From contig NZ_VIVQ01000001.1 of the NCBI RefSeq assembly GCF_007829035.1, forward strand, positions 1,240,001 to 1,304,000: 64,000 nt of DNA, in the 5' to 3' direction. The notes beneath the pieces were generated by a model that saw nothing but the letters and a program-made list of their open reading frames with translations, had not been told where the DNA came from and made no database searches. The position numbers and the translations under genes are program-made. Positions within the stretch are counted from its first letter, which is position 1; every line of letters begins with the position of its first letter. The stretch is from Rudaeicoccus suwonensis. GTDB lineage: Bacteria; Actinomycetota; Actinomycetes; Actinomycetales; Dermatophilaceae. Of the stretch, positions 52,687 to 63,999 are shown in pieces.

Positions 52687-53751
52687 ATGCCAACGACGGC
52701 CACGAGACAGCGACGCGACATCGCCTCGACTTTTTCGATCGGCGGTCCGCCGATGGTCGTGGGCCACCGCGGCGCCAGTGGGTACCGTCCGGAGCACACT
52801 CTCGCGTCATACGAGCTCGCGGCGCGGCTGGGCGCGGACTCGCTCGAACCGGATCTGGTGTCGACCGGCGATCACGTGCTGGTCTGCGCGCACGACTTGG
52901 AGATGTCGGCGACGACGGATGTTGCGCAGCGGCCGGAGTTCGCTGCACGTCGCACGACGCGGCGTGTTGCCGGGCAGGAGAAGTCCGGCTGGTTCTACAG
53001 CGACTTCTCGCTCGCGGAGGTCAAGACGCTGTGGGTGCGCGAGCGTTATGCCGACCTGCGGCAGTCGAACACGATCTACGAACGCCGTTTTCGCATCACG
53101 ACCTTCGAGGAACTGTTGCGACTGCGCGCTCGGCTGTCCGACGAACTCGGACGCACGGTGGGACTCAGCGTCGAGCTGAAGGATCCGGCCCACCACCGTT
53201 CGATCGGGCTGCCGTTGGAGGAACCGATGCTGGCCGCACTGCGTGCTGCGGGTGTCGACCGGGTCGGCGGTCCGGTCTTCGTGATGACCTTCGAGCCGAC
53301 AGCGCTGATCCGGTTGCGGGCGGACTTGGGAATGCAGGCGCCGTCGGTGCTGCTGGCCGCGACGGGCGAGGTGCCGGTGGATCTGCGCGGGGGCGCGGAC
53401 GAGCCGACGTATGACGAACTGCTCACCCCGACGTCCTTGCGCCGACTCGCGACCTGGATCACGGCCGTCGGGCCTGAGAAGGACATGGTGATCCCGCGAC
53501 GTGGTGATGGTTCGCTGGGTGGCCCGACCGACTTGGTGCGCCACGCCCACGAGGCGGGTCTGCGGGTGCACGTGTGGACCTTCCGTGCCGAGAACGCCTT
53601 CCTGCCGACGAACTTCCGCTCCAGCGACCGAGCCGGCGACTACGGCGACGTGCTGGGGGAGATGACGACGTTCGTGCGGGCCGGCATCGACGCGTTGATC
53701 AGCGACCACGCCGACCTTGCGGTGCTCGCGCGGGCCGAAGTCTTCGCCTGA
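52687..53751 (+). CDS. Glycerophosphodiester phosphodiesterase
   Basis: This 354-residue enzyme hydrolyses glycerophosphodiesters to glycerol-3-phosphate and an alcohol. The catalytic motif VVGHRGASGYRPEHTLASYE has both key His/Arg and Glu residues. LEPDLVSTGDHVLVCAHD supplies the metal-binding Glu-Asp and the second histidine. VELKDPAHHRS, VFVMTFEP and VHVWTFRAENAFLP follow the GlpQ pattern, including the long insertion of the GlpQ-type branch. No signal peptide is seen, so it is probably cytoplasmic. ATG 52687 is the nearest start to the domain. Confidence 0.9.
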   Translation: MPTTATRQRRDIASTFSIGGPPMVVGHRGASGYRPEHTLASYELAARLGADSLEPDLVSTGDHVLVCAHDLEMSATTDVAQRPEFAARRTTRRVAGQEKSGWFYSDFSLAEVKTLWVRERYADLRQSNTIYERRFRITTFEELLRLRARLSDELGRTVGLSVELKDPAHHRSIGLPLEEPMLAALRAAGVDRVGGPVFVMTFEPTALIRLRADLGMQAPSVLLAATGEVPVDLRGGADEPTYDELLTPTSLRRLATWITAVGPEKDMVIPRRGDGSLGGPTDLVRHAHEAGLRVHVWTFRAENAFLPTNFRSSDRAGDYGDVLGEMTTFVRAGIDALISDHADLAVLARAEVFA

Positions 53752-53832
53752 CGCAGCAGGCATGAGCCGACAGCCCGGTCAACCACTCCGGATGGTGCGC
53801 GCAGGCGCGAGTTGCCGCCCACGTGCTCGTGG

Positions 53833-53952
53833 CTACTTTCCGCCGCGCATGCGGTGGACGACCTCGTCCAGGAAGTCGTCCACCTCACGCGGGTCGTAAC
53901 CTCGGCGTCCTCCGGACCCGAATTCGGTCCGGACGACGTCATCCGGCGTCAT
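53833..53952 (-). CDS. Miniature DivIVA-domain protein (39 residues)
   Basis: This ORF lies three bases after the aceE stop on the same strand. It begins MTPDDVVRTEFGSGGRR and has the DivIVA domain signature GYDPREVDDFLDEV, then ends HRMRGGK. DivIVA domains are the N-terminal membrane-curvature and dimerisation modules of polar-growth and septum proteins (Wag31/DivIVA, SepIVA-like); here only that module exists, without a coiled-coil tail. Stop TAG 53833. The in-frame signature, the start position just behind aceE and the clean stop support a real gene. Its function is unknown. A short CCACG-TGCT-CGTGG hairpin follows at 53819-53832. Confidence 0.75.
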   Translation of the reverse strand: MTPDDVVRTEFGSGGRRGYDPREVDDFLDEVVHRMRGGK

Positions 53953-53955
53953 GGG

Positions 53956-56718
<2,763 letters not shown>

Positions 56719-56857
56719 GAGTGGCTCCTCTCACATGGGCGCCGCGTGCGGCTGCGACGGCGGCGTCATTCATTCCATCTTCTACCCGCGAGTCGCTGTG
56801 GGCCCGCGGGGGTCCCTGACTTGTGAGTAGCGAGGTGGGTCGGTTATACGGTTGCTG

Positions 56858-57679
56858 TCACGGCAGGTTGAGCAGGGCGTGGCGGTTGACGTCCTTGTAG
56901 AGCAGGTAGCGGAATCTCCCGGGCCCACCCGCGTAACACGCCTGCGGGCAGAACGCGCGCAACCACATGAAGTCACCCGCCTGCACCTCGACCCAGTCAC
57001 GGTTGAGCAGGTAAACCGCCTTGCCCTCCAGGACGTACAGACCGTGTTCCATGACGTGCGTCTCCGGGAACGGTATGGCGCCGCCGGGTTCGAAGTTGAC
57101 GATGTTGACGTGCATGTCGTGCCGTATGTCGGTGGGGTCGGCGAAGCGCTGGGTGGTCCAGGCGCCATCCGTGCCGGGCATCTCGCCACCCACGACCTCG
57201 CTGTCGTGGGTCACGAAAGCCGGCGGCGCGTCGATGCCCTCGACGACCTCGTAGCGCTTGCGGATCCAGTGGAAGGTCGCCGTCGCGTCGCTGTCGTTGT
57301 GCAGTGTCCACTGTGCCGCCGGCGGGACGAAGACGTAACTGCCCGCAGTCAGCGCGTGAGCGTTGCCGTCCAGTGTCAGACGCAACTCGCCCTCGACGAC
57401 GAACAGCACGCCCTCGGCCGCCGGGTTGAGCTCGGGACGGTCGCTGCCACCGCCGGGGGACACCTCGACGATGTACTGCGAGAAGGTCTCGCTGAAACCC
57501 GTGAGCGGCCGCGCGATGACCCACAGCCGGGTGTTGTCCCAGAACGGCAGCAGGCTGGTCACGATGTCGGTCATGGTCCCGCGCGGCAGCACGGCATACG
57601 CCTCGGTGAACACGGCACGGTCGGTGGTGAGCTGTGTCTGCGGCGGCAGGCCACCGGCCGGGGTTGCGTAGGAGGTCAT
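56858..57679 (-). CDS. allE: (S)-ureidoglycine aminohydrolase (bicupin)
   Basis: This 273-residue bicupin would convert (S)-ureidoglycine to (S)-ureidoglycolate and ammonia. The N-terminal cupin has LLPFWDNTRLWVIARPLTGF and EGVLFVVEGELRLTLDGNAH. The C-terminal metal cupin has HDMHVNIVNFEPGGAIPFPE, THVMEHGLYVLEGKAVYLLN and FMWLRAFCPQACYAGGPG. These are AllE/UGlyAH signatures. It is the last gene of the allantoin operon, one base after allB. The 139 bases after it, up to aceE, contain the aceE promoter region and no other gene. Confidence 0.92.
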   Translation of the reverse strand: MTSYATPAGGLPPQTQLTTDRAVFTEAYAVLPRGTMTDIVTSLLPFWDNTRLWVIARPLTGFSETFSQYIVEVSPGGGSDRPELNPAAEGVLFVVEGELRLTLDGNAHALTAGSYVFVPPAAQWTLHNDSDATATFHWIRKRYEVVEGIDAPPAFVTHDSEVVGGEMPGTDGAWTTQRFADPTDIRHDMHVNIVNFEPGGAIPFPETHVMEHGLYVLEGKAVYLLNRDWVEVQAGDFMWLRAFCPQACYAGGPGRFRYLLYKDVNRHALLNLP

Positions 57680-57680
57680 G

Positions 57681-59027
57681 TCAGGAGCCTTTCGTCAGCA
57701 GGGTGCCGTGCGGGTCGTCCAGGATCGTGACCTGACGGCCGCGCAGCCAGACGCGCCGGGCATCGCCGTCGAGGGTCAGGTCCTGGTATGCCGTGAGCTT
57801 GTTCTTGTGCTCGAGCGTCGCGGCGTCGATGAGGTGGTGATGGTCGGGCGCGAAGGCGATCAGGTCGGCGGCTGCGCCGACGGCGATGCGGCCTTTGTCG
57901 GTCAGGCCGACCAGGTCGGCAGGGGCGGTGCTCATCCACCGGACGACATCGGTCAATGCGAAACCGCGTGACCGTGCCTCGGTCCAGACCGCCGACAGTG
58001 CCAGTTGCACGCTGGCGACCCCACCCCAGGCCTGACCGAAATCGCCGCTCTGCAACTGCTTGAGGTGGACGGTGCAGGGGGAGTGGTCGCTGACGACCAG
58101 GTCGATCGTGCCGTCGGCGAGCGCATCCCACAGCTGAGTTCGGTTGGCATCACTACGGATCGGCGGACAGCACTTGTGCGCGGTCGAGCCGTCGCGGATG
58201 GTTTCGGCGGTGAAGGTCAGGTAGTGCGGGCAGGTCTCCACCGTGAGCGGAAGGCCGGCGGCCTTCGCAGCCCGTATGGCGGGCAGCGCTTTCGCGGAGG
58301 ACAGGTGCAGGATGTGCGCCCGCCCGCCCGTCTCGCGCATCGCGGCGATCACCGACTCGATCGCGGTGACCTCGCTCTCGTCGGGTCGGGACGCCACGAA
58401 GTCGGCATACTTCGGCCCGGCAGCCGGTGGTGCCGAGTCCAGTGCGGCGGCATCCTCGGCGTGGACGATGAGCAGCGCGTCGAGTTCGGCGCAGCGGGCG
58501 AGGTAGGTTCGCAGCTCCTCGCGAGACAGGGGCGGAAACTCCGGCACACCCGAGTCGACAAGAAAGCACTTGAAGCCGAAAACGCCTGCGGTGTCGAGCT
58601 TTTCGAGTTCCTCGAGATTGCCGGGGACGGCGCCTCCCCAGAAGCCGACGTCGACGAACGCCTGAGGTGCCGCCGACGCCCGCTTGATCTGCAGGCCCTC
58701 GAGCGTTGTGGTGGGCGGCAGGCTGTTGAGCGGCATGTCGATGATCGTCGTGGTGCCACCGCGCAGGGCGGCTCTGGTGGCGGTCGTGAAGCCCTCCCAG
58801 TCGGTGCGCCCCGGCTCGTTGACGTGCACATGGCTGTCGACCATTCCCGGCAACAGCACCTCGTCGGCAGCCAGGTCGACGCTCGAGGTCGCCGTCCAGC
58901 CGGTTGTGTCGCCGCCGAGACTGATCGCCGCGATCACACCGCTGTGTATGCCGATCGTCGCGGGCTGCTCGACGCCGTCGACGACAGCGCGCGCTGCGCG
59001 GACGACCAGATCGAAGTGGTGGGTCAT
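57681..59027 (-). CDS. allB: Allantoinase
   Basis: This 448-residue amidohydrolase opens the hydantoin ring of allantoin to allantoate. LLPGMVDSHVHVNEPGRTDW has the HxH metal motif. VFGFKCFLVDSG has the lysine that is carbamylated. Further metal ligands are in IVHAEDAAAL, HILHLSSAKALP and VVSDHSPCTVHLK. Length and motifs are normal for bacterial AllB. ATG 59027 overlaps the glycerate kinase stop by four bases; allE follows one base after its stop. Confidence 0.95.
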   Translation of the reverse strand: MTHHFDLVVRAARAVVDGVEQPATIGIHSGVIAAISLGGDTTGWTATSSVDLAADEVLLPGMVDSHVHVNEPGRTDWEGFTTATRAALRGGTTTIIDMPLNSLPPTTTLEGLQIKRASAAPQAFVDVGFWGGAVPGNLEELEKLDTAGVFGFKCFLVDSGVPEFPPLSREELRTYLARCAELDALLIVHAEDAAALDSAPPAAGPKYADFVASRPDESEVTAIESVIAAMRETGGRAHILHLSSAKALPAIRAAKAAGLPLTVETCPHYLTFTAETIRDGSTAHKCCPPIRSDANRTQLWDALADGTIDLVVSDHSPCTVHLKQLQSGDFGQAWGGVASVQLALSAVWTEARSRGFALTDVVRWMSTAPADLVGLTDKGRIAVGAAADLIAFAPDHHHLIDAATLEHKNKLTAYQDLTLDGDARRVWLRGRQVTILDDPHGTLLTKGS

Positions 59028-60157
59028 GACGTCCTTCGGTCGTGGATGATGGCGGCGCCGATGCGTTCCAGGTAGGGGCCGGGGTCACGCATCGAGGTCT
59101 CAGCGTCGGGCGCGAGATCGATCACAGCGTATGCCGCTTGGATTCCGTGCTCGGCCAACGTTTCGTGGTCCAACTCGATCCGGCCGCCGACGACGACGAC
59201 CGGCACGTGCGCGGTCGCCGCGGCACGGGCGACGCCGATGGGCGCTTTGCCGTTCAGGCTCTGCCGATCCACCGATCCCTCGCCGGTGACGACCAGATCC
59301 GCTCCGTCGAGCACGGTGGCAAGATCGCACAGCTCCAACACCACGTCGATACCGGGACGGAACGCCGCGCCGATCAGCAATGCGGCGTAACCGCAGCCGC
59401 CGGCTGCGCCGGCACCTGCGAAAGTGACTGCCTGCGAGGCTATTTCGCCGATTCCGGCAGTGGCGGCCAGCACGTTGCTGAATCTGGTCAGAGCGAGCTC
59501 CAGGACACGCACCTGCTCGGGATCGGCGCCCTTCTGCGGTGCGTAGATCGCGGCGGCGCCATCGTCGCCCAGCAGCGGGTTGCTGACATCGCTGGCGACG
59601 ATGAGACGCACGTCGCGCAGCAGGTCGTGGACGCCAGACAGGTCGATACGTGCGATGGCGGCGAGTCCGGCACCGCCGGGGGCGATGTCACCGCCGTCCT
59701 CGTCGTGGAGCGCGGCGCCGAGAGCCTGCAGCATTCCGGCGCCGCCGTCCGTGCTCGCCGACCCGCCGAGACCGACGACGACCTCGCGTGCGCCAGCTTC
59801 GACAGCCGCACGGATCGCCTCGCCCACACCCCGGCTGGAGGCGGTCATGGGCGCGGATCCACCTGCGGGCAGCAGTTGCAGCCCGCAGGTGGATGCCAGC
59901 TCCACGACGGCGCGAGCGCCGAGCATCGCGTAACTGGCGCTGACGACCGCACCGGTCGGTCCGGTGGTCGTGACCGGCACACGCCGGTATCCGGCCGCGA
60001 CCGCGGCGTCGACCGTGCCGTCACCCCCGTCGGCGATGGGGAGTTCGACCACGTCGAGGCCGGACCGCTCGCGCGTCATACCCGTGGCGAGATGACGTGC
60101 GACCGCGCTCGCCGGCATGGAGCCTTTGAACTTGTCGACGGCCAGGACGACTCTCAT
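59024..60157 (-). CDS. Glycerate kinase
   Basis: This 377-residue type-1 glycerate kinase (GarK/GlxK class) phosphorylates D-glycerate, normally giving 2-phosphoglycerate. Recognised motifs are VVLAVDKFKGSMPA at the N-terminus, LPIADGGDGTVDAAVAAG, VGLGGSASTDGGAGMLQALG, SDVSNPLLGDDGAAAIYAPQ and DLVVTGEGSVDRQSLNGKAP. ATG 60157 is the start before MRVVLAVDKFKGS; the frame stays open upstream over the gcl end but is not conserved. Within this operon it takes the glycerate made by GlxR into glycolysis. It lies 49 bases after gcl and overlaps allB. Confidence 0.92.
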   Translation of the reverse strand: MRVVLAVDKFKGSMPASAVARHLATGMTRERSGLDVVELPIADGGDGTVDAAVAAGYRRVPVTTTGPTGAVVSASYAMLGARAVVELASTCGLQLLPAGGSAPMTASSRGVGEAIRAAVEAGAREVVVGLGGSASTDGGAGMLQALGAALHDEDGGDIAPGGAGLAAIARIDLSGVHDLLRDVRLIVASDVSNPLLGDDGAAAIYAPQKGADPEQVRVLELALTRFSNVLAATAGIGEIASQAVTFAGAGAAGGCGYAALLIGAAFRPGIDVVLELCDLATVLDGADLVVTGEGSVDRQSLNGKAPIGVARAAATAHVPVVVVGGRIELDHETLAEHGIQAAYAVIDLAPDAETSMRDPGPYLERIGAAIIHDRRTS

Positions 60158-60206
60158 GACACCAGTGTGGTCGTGCCGGCGCCGGTTGCGCGATCTGTGG
60201 TCATTG

Positions 60207-61973
60207 TCAGTCCAGCAGCGCGATCGTTGCGGTCGGTGCGTCGATGCCGCTCTGCGCGAGATCCTCGAACTCGACGACGTTGTCGATCTCGGTGCCCATC
60301 GACACATTTGTCACCCGCTCGAGGATGACCTCGACGATCACCGGCACCTCGAACTCCACGATGAGCTTCTTGGCCTGCTCAAGCGCGGGCCGGATGTCGT
60401 CGGGTTCGGTGACGCGAATTGCCTTGCAGCCCAAGCCTTCCGCGACCTTGACGTGATCGACGCCGTAGTTGCCCAGGCCGGGTGAGTTGATGTTCTCGAA
60501 GGACAACTGCACGCAGTAGTCCATGTCGAAGCCGCGCTGGGACTGACGGATCAGCCCGAGGTAGGCGTTGTTCACCACGACGTGGATGTAGGGGATGTTG
60601 AACTGTGCACCGACCGCGAGCTCCTCGATGAGGAACTGGAAGTCGTAGTCACCGGACAGGGCGACGACGGTGTCGTCCGGGGCGCCGGTGGCGACACCGA
60701 TGGCCGCCGGCACGGTCCAGCCGAGCGGACCGGCCTGACCTGCGTTGATCCAGTGGCGCGGTTTGAAGACGTGCAGCAGCTGCGCGGCCTGGATCTGGGA
60801 CAGGCCGATCGTCGACACGTATCGCGTCTCTGGTCCGAAGGCCTTGTTCATCTCCTGGTAGACCCGCTGCGGCTTGATCGGCACCACCTCGAAGTTGGTC
60901 TTGCGCTGCAGGGTCGCCCGGCGGGCACGGCAGTCGTCGGCCCACTCCCTGCGGTCCGGCAGAGCTTGTTCCCGAGCGGCCCGGATGAGTGCGTCCAGTG
61001 CGGCTCCGGCGTCGGAGACCACGCCGTAGTCGGGCGCGAAGACGCGGCCGATCTGGGTGGGCTCGATGTCGATGTGCACGAAGGTGCGGCCCTGCGTGTA
61101 GGTCTCGACCGATCCGGTATGACGGTTGGCCCAGCGGTTGCCGATGCCGAGGACGAAGTCGGACGCCAGCAAGGTCGCGTTGCCGTAGCGGTGCGATGTC
61201 TGCAAGCCCACCATGCCCGCGGTGAGCGGGTGGTTGTCGGGGATGCTGCCCCAACCCATGAGGGTGGGAACCACCGGAATGCCTGTCAGCTCTGCGAATT
61301 CGATCAGCCGGTCACCCGCGTCGGCGTTGATGATGCCGCCACCGGCAACGATCAGTGGTCGCTTTGCGGCAGCCAGCATCTCGAGCACACGCTGCGCCTG
61401 GGCCGAGGTCATGGCCGGTTTCGACACCTGCATCGGCTCGTAGGTGTCGATGTCGAACTCGATCTGCGCCAGTTGCACGTCGATCGGCAGGTCGATCAGC
61501 ACCGGCCCGGGCCGACCGCTGCGCATCAGGTGGAAGGCCTGCTGGAAGGTGCCCGGCACCTGGCCCGGCTCCATCACCGTCACGGCCCACTTCGTGACTG
61601 CGCCGGCGATGGTTGCGATGTCGACCGCCTGGAAGTCCTCCTTGTGCAGCTTGGCCACGGGGGCCTGGCCGGTGATCGCCAGCAGCGGCACGGAGTCCGC
61701 GGATGCGGCATACAGCCCGGTGACCATGTCGGTGCCGGCCGGGCCCGAGGTGCCGACGCACACGCCGATGTTGCCGGCTCGCGCACGGCTGTAACCGTCG
61801 GCCATGTGCGAGGCGGCCTCGACGTGGCGGGCCAGCACGTGGTGCAGGCCACCGTGGTCACGCACCGCGCTGTAGAACGGGTTGATCGCAGCGCCCGGAA
61901 GACCGAAGAGCTGTGTGGCGCCTTCCTTTTCGAGGATCAGGACGGCCGCGTCGACGGCGCGCATGCGGGTCAT
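60207..61973 (-). CDS. gcl: Glyoxylate carboligase (tartronate-semialdehyde synthase)
   Basis: This 588-residue thiamine-diphosphate enzyme condenses two glyoxylates to tartronate semialdehyde and CO2. The catalytic region [20 protein letters not shown] has Val51 where other enzymes of the family have glutamate, the hallmark of Gcl. [37 protein letters not shown] and [20 protein letters not shown] (the C-terminal ThDP site) agree. GTRWA-type FAD-binding residues are consistent. It overlaps glxR by four bases and glycerate kinase follows after 49 bases. Confidence 0.95.
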   Translation of the reverse strand: MTRMRAVDAAVLILEKEGATQLFGLPGAAINPFYSAVRDHGGLHHVLARHVEAASHMADGYSRARAGNIGVCVGTSGPAGTDMVTGLYAASADSVPLLAITGQAPVAKLHKEDFQAVDIATIAGAVTKWAVTVMEPGQVPGTFQQAFHLMRSGRPGPVLIDLPIDVQLAQIEFDIDTYEPMQVSKPAMTSAQAQRVLEMLAAAKRPLIVAGGGIINADAGDRLIEFAELTGIPVVPTLMGWGSIPDNHPLTAGMVGLQTSHRYGNATLLASDFVLGIGNRWANRHTGSVETYTQGRTFVHIDIEPTQIGRVFAPDYGVVSDAGAALDALIRAAREQALPDRREWADDCRARRATLQRKTNFEVVPIKPQRVYQEMNKAFGPETRYVSTIGLSQIQAAQLLHVFKPRHWINAGQAGPLGWTVPAAIGVATGAPDDTVVALSGDYDFQFLIEELAVGAQFNIPYIHVVVNNAYLGLIRQSQRGFDMDYCVQLSFENINSPGLGNYGVDHVKVAEGLGCKAIRVTEPDDIRPALEQAKKLIVEFEVPVIVEVILERVTNVSMGTEIDNVVEFEDLAQSGIDAPTATIALLD

Positions 61974-62866
61974 TCCGCACCTCCCTCGGACAGGCCGGAC
62001 AACCGTCGCACGCCGCGCAACAGGGCGCTGTGGTCGAGGCTGCCGTCGCCGTTGGCGCGTGCCGAGGCCATCAGCTGGGCGACATTCGCCCCGAGCGGGA
62101 TCACGACTCCCGCCTCGCGTGCGGCGGAGGTGACGATGCCCATGTCCTTGTGGTGCAGGTCGATCCGGAATCCGGGCTCGAACGAGTCCTGCGACATGTT
62201 GCCGCGCTTCTGCTGCAGCACGGCGCTGCCGGCGAGACCGCCGCCGAGCACGTCGAGCGCCGCGCCGAGGTCGACGCCGTAGGCCTGCAGGAAGACCACG
62301 GCCTCGGCGAGGACCTCGATGTTGCAGGCCACGATCAACTGATTGGCAGCCTTCACGGTCTGCCCTGCGCCGGCAGGGCCGACGTGGACGACGGTCGTGC
62401 CGACGGCGTCCAGCACGGGTCGAGCGGCAGCGAAGTCGTCGGCCGCGCCGCCCACCATGATCGACAGCTTGGCGTTCTTGGCACCGGCCTCACCACCGGA
62501 GACCGGAGCATCGATCAGCCGAAAGCCCTTCTCCGCGGCGACTTTCGAAAGGCCGGTCGTGACATCGGGGCGGATCGAGGAGAAGTCGATTACCAGGGTG
62601 CCGGGTGCTGCGTGGGCAAAAACGCCGTCCTCGCTGAGCAGCACATCCTGCACGTCGGGGGAGTCCGGCACCATCACGCAGACGACGTCGGCGCCCTGCA
62701 CCGCCTCGGCCAGCGAGTCGGTGGCAGTGCCGCCGGCCTCGACCAGTGCGTCGGTGCGTGCCGGTGGTGGGTTGTAGCCGCGCACCGTGAAGCCCGCGCG
62801 TTGGAGGTTGACGGCCATGGGATTACCCATGATTCCCAGGCCGATGAAGGCGATCGTCTGTGACAT
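61970..62866 (-). CDS. glxR: 2-hydroxy-3-oxopropionate reductase (tartronate semialdehyde reductase)
   Basis: This 298-residue NAD(P)-dependent enzyme reduces tartronate semialdehyde to D-glycerate. [20 protein letters not shown] is the cofactor motif of beta-hydroxyacid dehydrogenases, [20 protein letters not shown] the substrate-binding segment, and [15 protein letters not shown] carries the catalytic lysine. The end, [18 protein letters not shown], is the cofactor-binding C-terminus. It lies between hyi and gcl in the operon and its stop overlaps the gcl ATG by four bases. Confidence 0.94.
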   Translation of the reverse strand: MSQTIAFIGLGIMGNPMAVNLQRAGFTVRGYNPPPARTDALVEAGGTATDSLAEAVQGADVVCVMVPDSPDVQDVLLSEDGVFAHAAPGTLVIDFSSIRPDVTTGLSKVAAEKGFRLIDAPVSGGEAGAKNAKLSIMVGGAADDFAAARPVLDAVGTTVVHVGPAGAGQTVKAANQLIVACNIEVLAEAVVFLQAYGVDLGAALDVLGGGLAGSAVLQQKRGNMSQDSFEPGFRIDLHHKDMGIVTSAAREAGVVIPLGANVAQLMASARANGDGSLDHSALLRGVRRLSGLSEGGAE

Positions 62867-62907
62867 GACTGGCTCCTGGTGGATCGATGAAACGATGGGT
62901 GGTGACG

Positions 62908-63732
62908 TCAGCGGCCGGCGCGAGCCTCGCGCGGCAGCCACTGATCCAGACCGTCCACGGTGGTGGACGTCGTCTTGTATTCCAGGGCGATCGCCCCGTC
63001 GTAGCCGGCCGCGACGAGTGCGTCGAGATGCCGGTCGAGGTCGAGTTCGCCGGTGCCGGGTTCGCCGCGCCCGGGCAGGTCGGCGATCTGCACGTGAGCC
63101 GTCCGTGCGGCATACCTGTCGATGACCACGTCGAGGTCGTCGCCGTTGGCGGCCAGGTGGTAGAGGTCGCACAGAAAGCCGAGATTGTGCACGTCGTGCT
63201 CGGCAGCGACACGGTCGATGACTGCGATCGCGTCGGCGGCGGTCTTGATCGGGTATGCCGGGCTGCCGCTCACCGGCTCGATGAGCACCGTGCCGCCGAG
63301 CGGTTCGACGACTCGGCCCGCCTCGGCGAGCGCACCGGCGGCGTAGGCGTCGGCTGCCGCTTCATCATCGGCAGGCAGGCGGTTGCCGTAGAGCGCGTTG
63401 AACGCGCGGCAGCCGAGACGCTCGCCGATGGAGGCGACGATCGGCAGGTTGGCGCTGAGTTCGGCCTCGCGGTCCGGTTGGCAGAAGAGCCCACGCTCAC
63501 CGCCTGGCATGTCGCCGGCGAAGAAGTTGAGCCCGATCAGCTGCACCCCGGCGTCCTGGATTGCTGCGACGAAGGCGTCGACGTCGGCGGGCTCAGGGGT
63601 TGCGGTCGCCCATGGCCACCAGGTCTCGACCTCGGTGAAGCCTGCCTCGCGGGCCGCGGCCGGCCGGTCGAGCATCGGCAGTTCGGTGAACAGGATGGAC
63701 AGGTTGACGGCCCACCGTCGGTCGGGATTCAT
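62908..63732 (-). CDS. hyi: Hydroxypyruvate isomerase
   Basis: This 274-residue TIM-barrel enzyme interconverts hydroxypyruvate and tartronate semialdehyde. WAVNLSILFTELPMLDRPAA is the family start, GLNFFAGDMPGGERGL the central loop, and VLIEPVSG contains the metal glutamate, as do LCDLYHLAANGDD and ALEYKTTSTTVDGL. It is the first gene of the operon in the window. ATG 63732 follows AGGAG; an ATG at 63765 would run into the operator. Two direct-repeated inverted repeats stand in front of it. Confidence 0.93.
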   Translation of the reverse strand: MNPDRRWAVNLSILFTELPMLDRPAAAREAGFTEVETWWPWATATPEPADVDAFVAAIQDAGVQLIGLNFFAGDMPGGERGLFCQPDREAELSANLPIVASIGERLGCRAFNALYGNRLPADDEAAADAYAAGALAEAGRVVEPLGGTVLIEPVSGSPAYPIKTAADAIAVIDRVAAEHDVHNLGFLCDLYHLAANGDDLDVVIDRYAARTAHVQIADLPGRGEPGTGELDLDRHLDALVAAGYDGAIALEYKTTSTTVDGLDQWLPREARAGR

Positions 63733-63745
63733 CTGATCTCCTGAT

Positions 63746-63782
63746 ATTCCGTATAATGGAATCATAATTCCGTATGACGAAT
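63746..63782. promoter_or_regulatory. Two-copy operator of the allantoin/glyoxylate operon
   Basis: ATTCCGTAT occurs twice, at 63746 and 63767, a 21-bp (two-turn) offset. The first copy is a palindrome, ATTCC-N7-GGAAT (63746-63762). The second has ATTC-N8-GAAT (63767-63782). The middle GGAAT-CATA-ATTCC (63758-63771) is a further perfect palindrome. It covers the hyi promoter region. An IclR- or GntR-type regulator of allantoin genes is the likely ligand, but its gene is not in the window. Confidence 0.65.
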
Positions 63783-63819
63783 AGTGGCACTGGATCCATG
63801 GAAGGTCAAGAGGGGTCCG

Positions 63820-63999
63820 TCAGTGCGTGAAAGCGGTCAGTCCGGCGAGGTCGAGTCCGCTGGCTGCCTCGACCTCCGTGAGGTCGATGGCACCGCAGTG
63901 GATGCCGCGCAGCAGCGCGAAGGCGAGCATGCGCGCCGTCGCGGGTTCGTCCATCACGTCGCCCTCGATGCGCTGCAGGTAGGCGCGCAGTCGCGAGCA
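63820..63999 (-). CDS. Unidentified protein, C-terminal 59 residues only
   Basis: A minus-strand frame is open from the right edge to a TGA at 63820-63822. It ends with MLAFALLRGIHCGAIDLTEV and EAASGLDLAGLTAFTH, an acidic helical C-terminus. The codon use and lack of stops in this frame support a real gene, read in the same direction as hyi with an 85-base gap that holds the operator. No domain can be recognised from so short a piece. Confidence 0.55.
   Translation of the reverse strand, partial: CSRLRAYLQRIEGDVMDEPATARMLAFALLRGIHCGAIDLTEVEAASGLDLAGLTAFTH

Noticed and set aside
60582-62282. Plus-strand open frame of 566 codons over gcl and glxR
   Set aside because: It spans two clearly identified minus-strand genes and shows no domain. 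It is a shadow frame.
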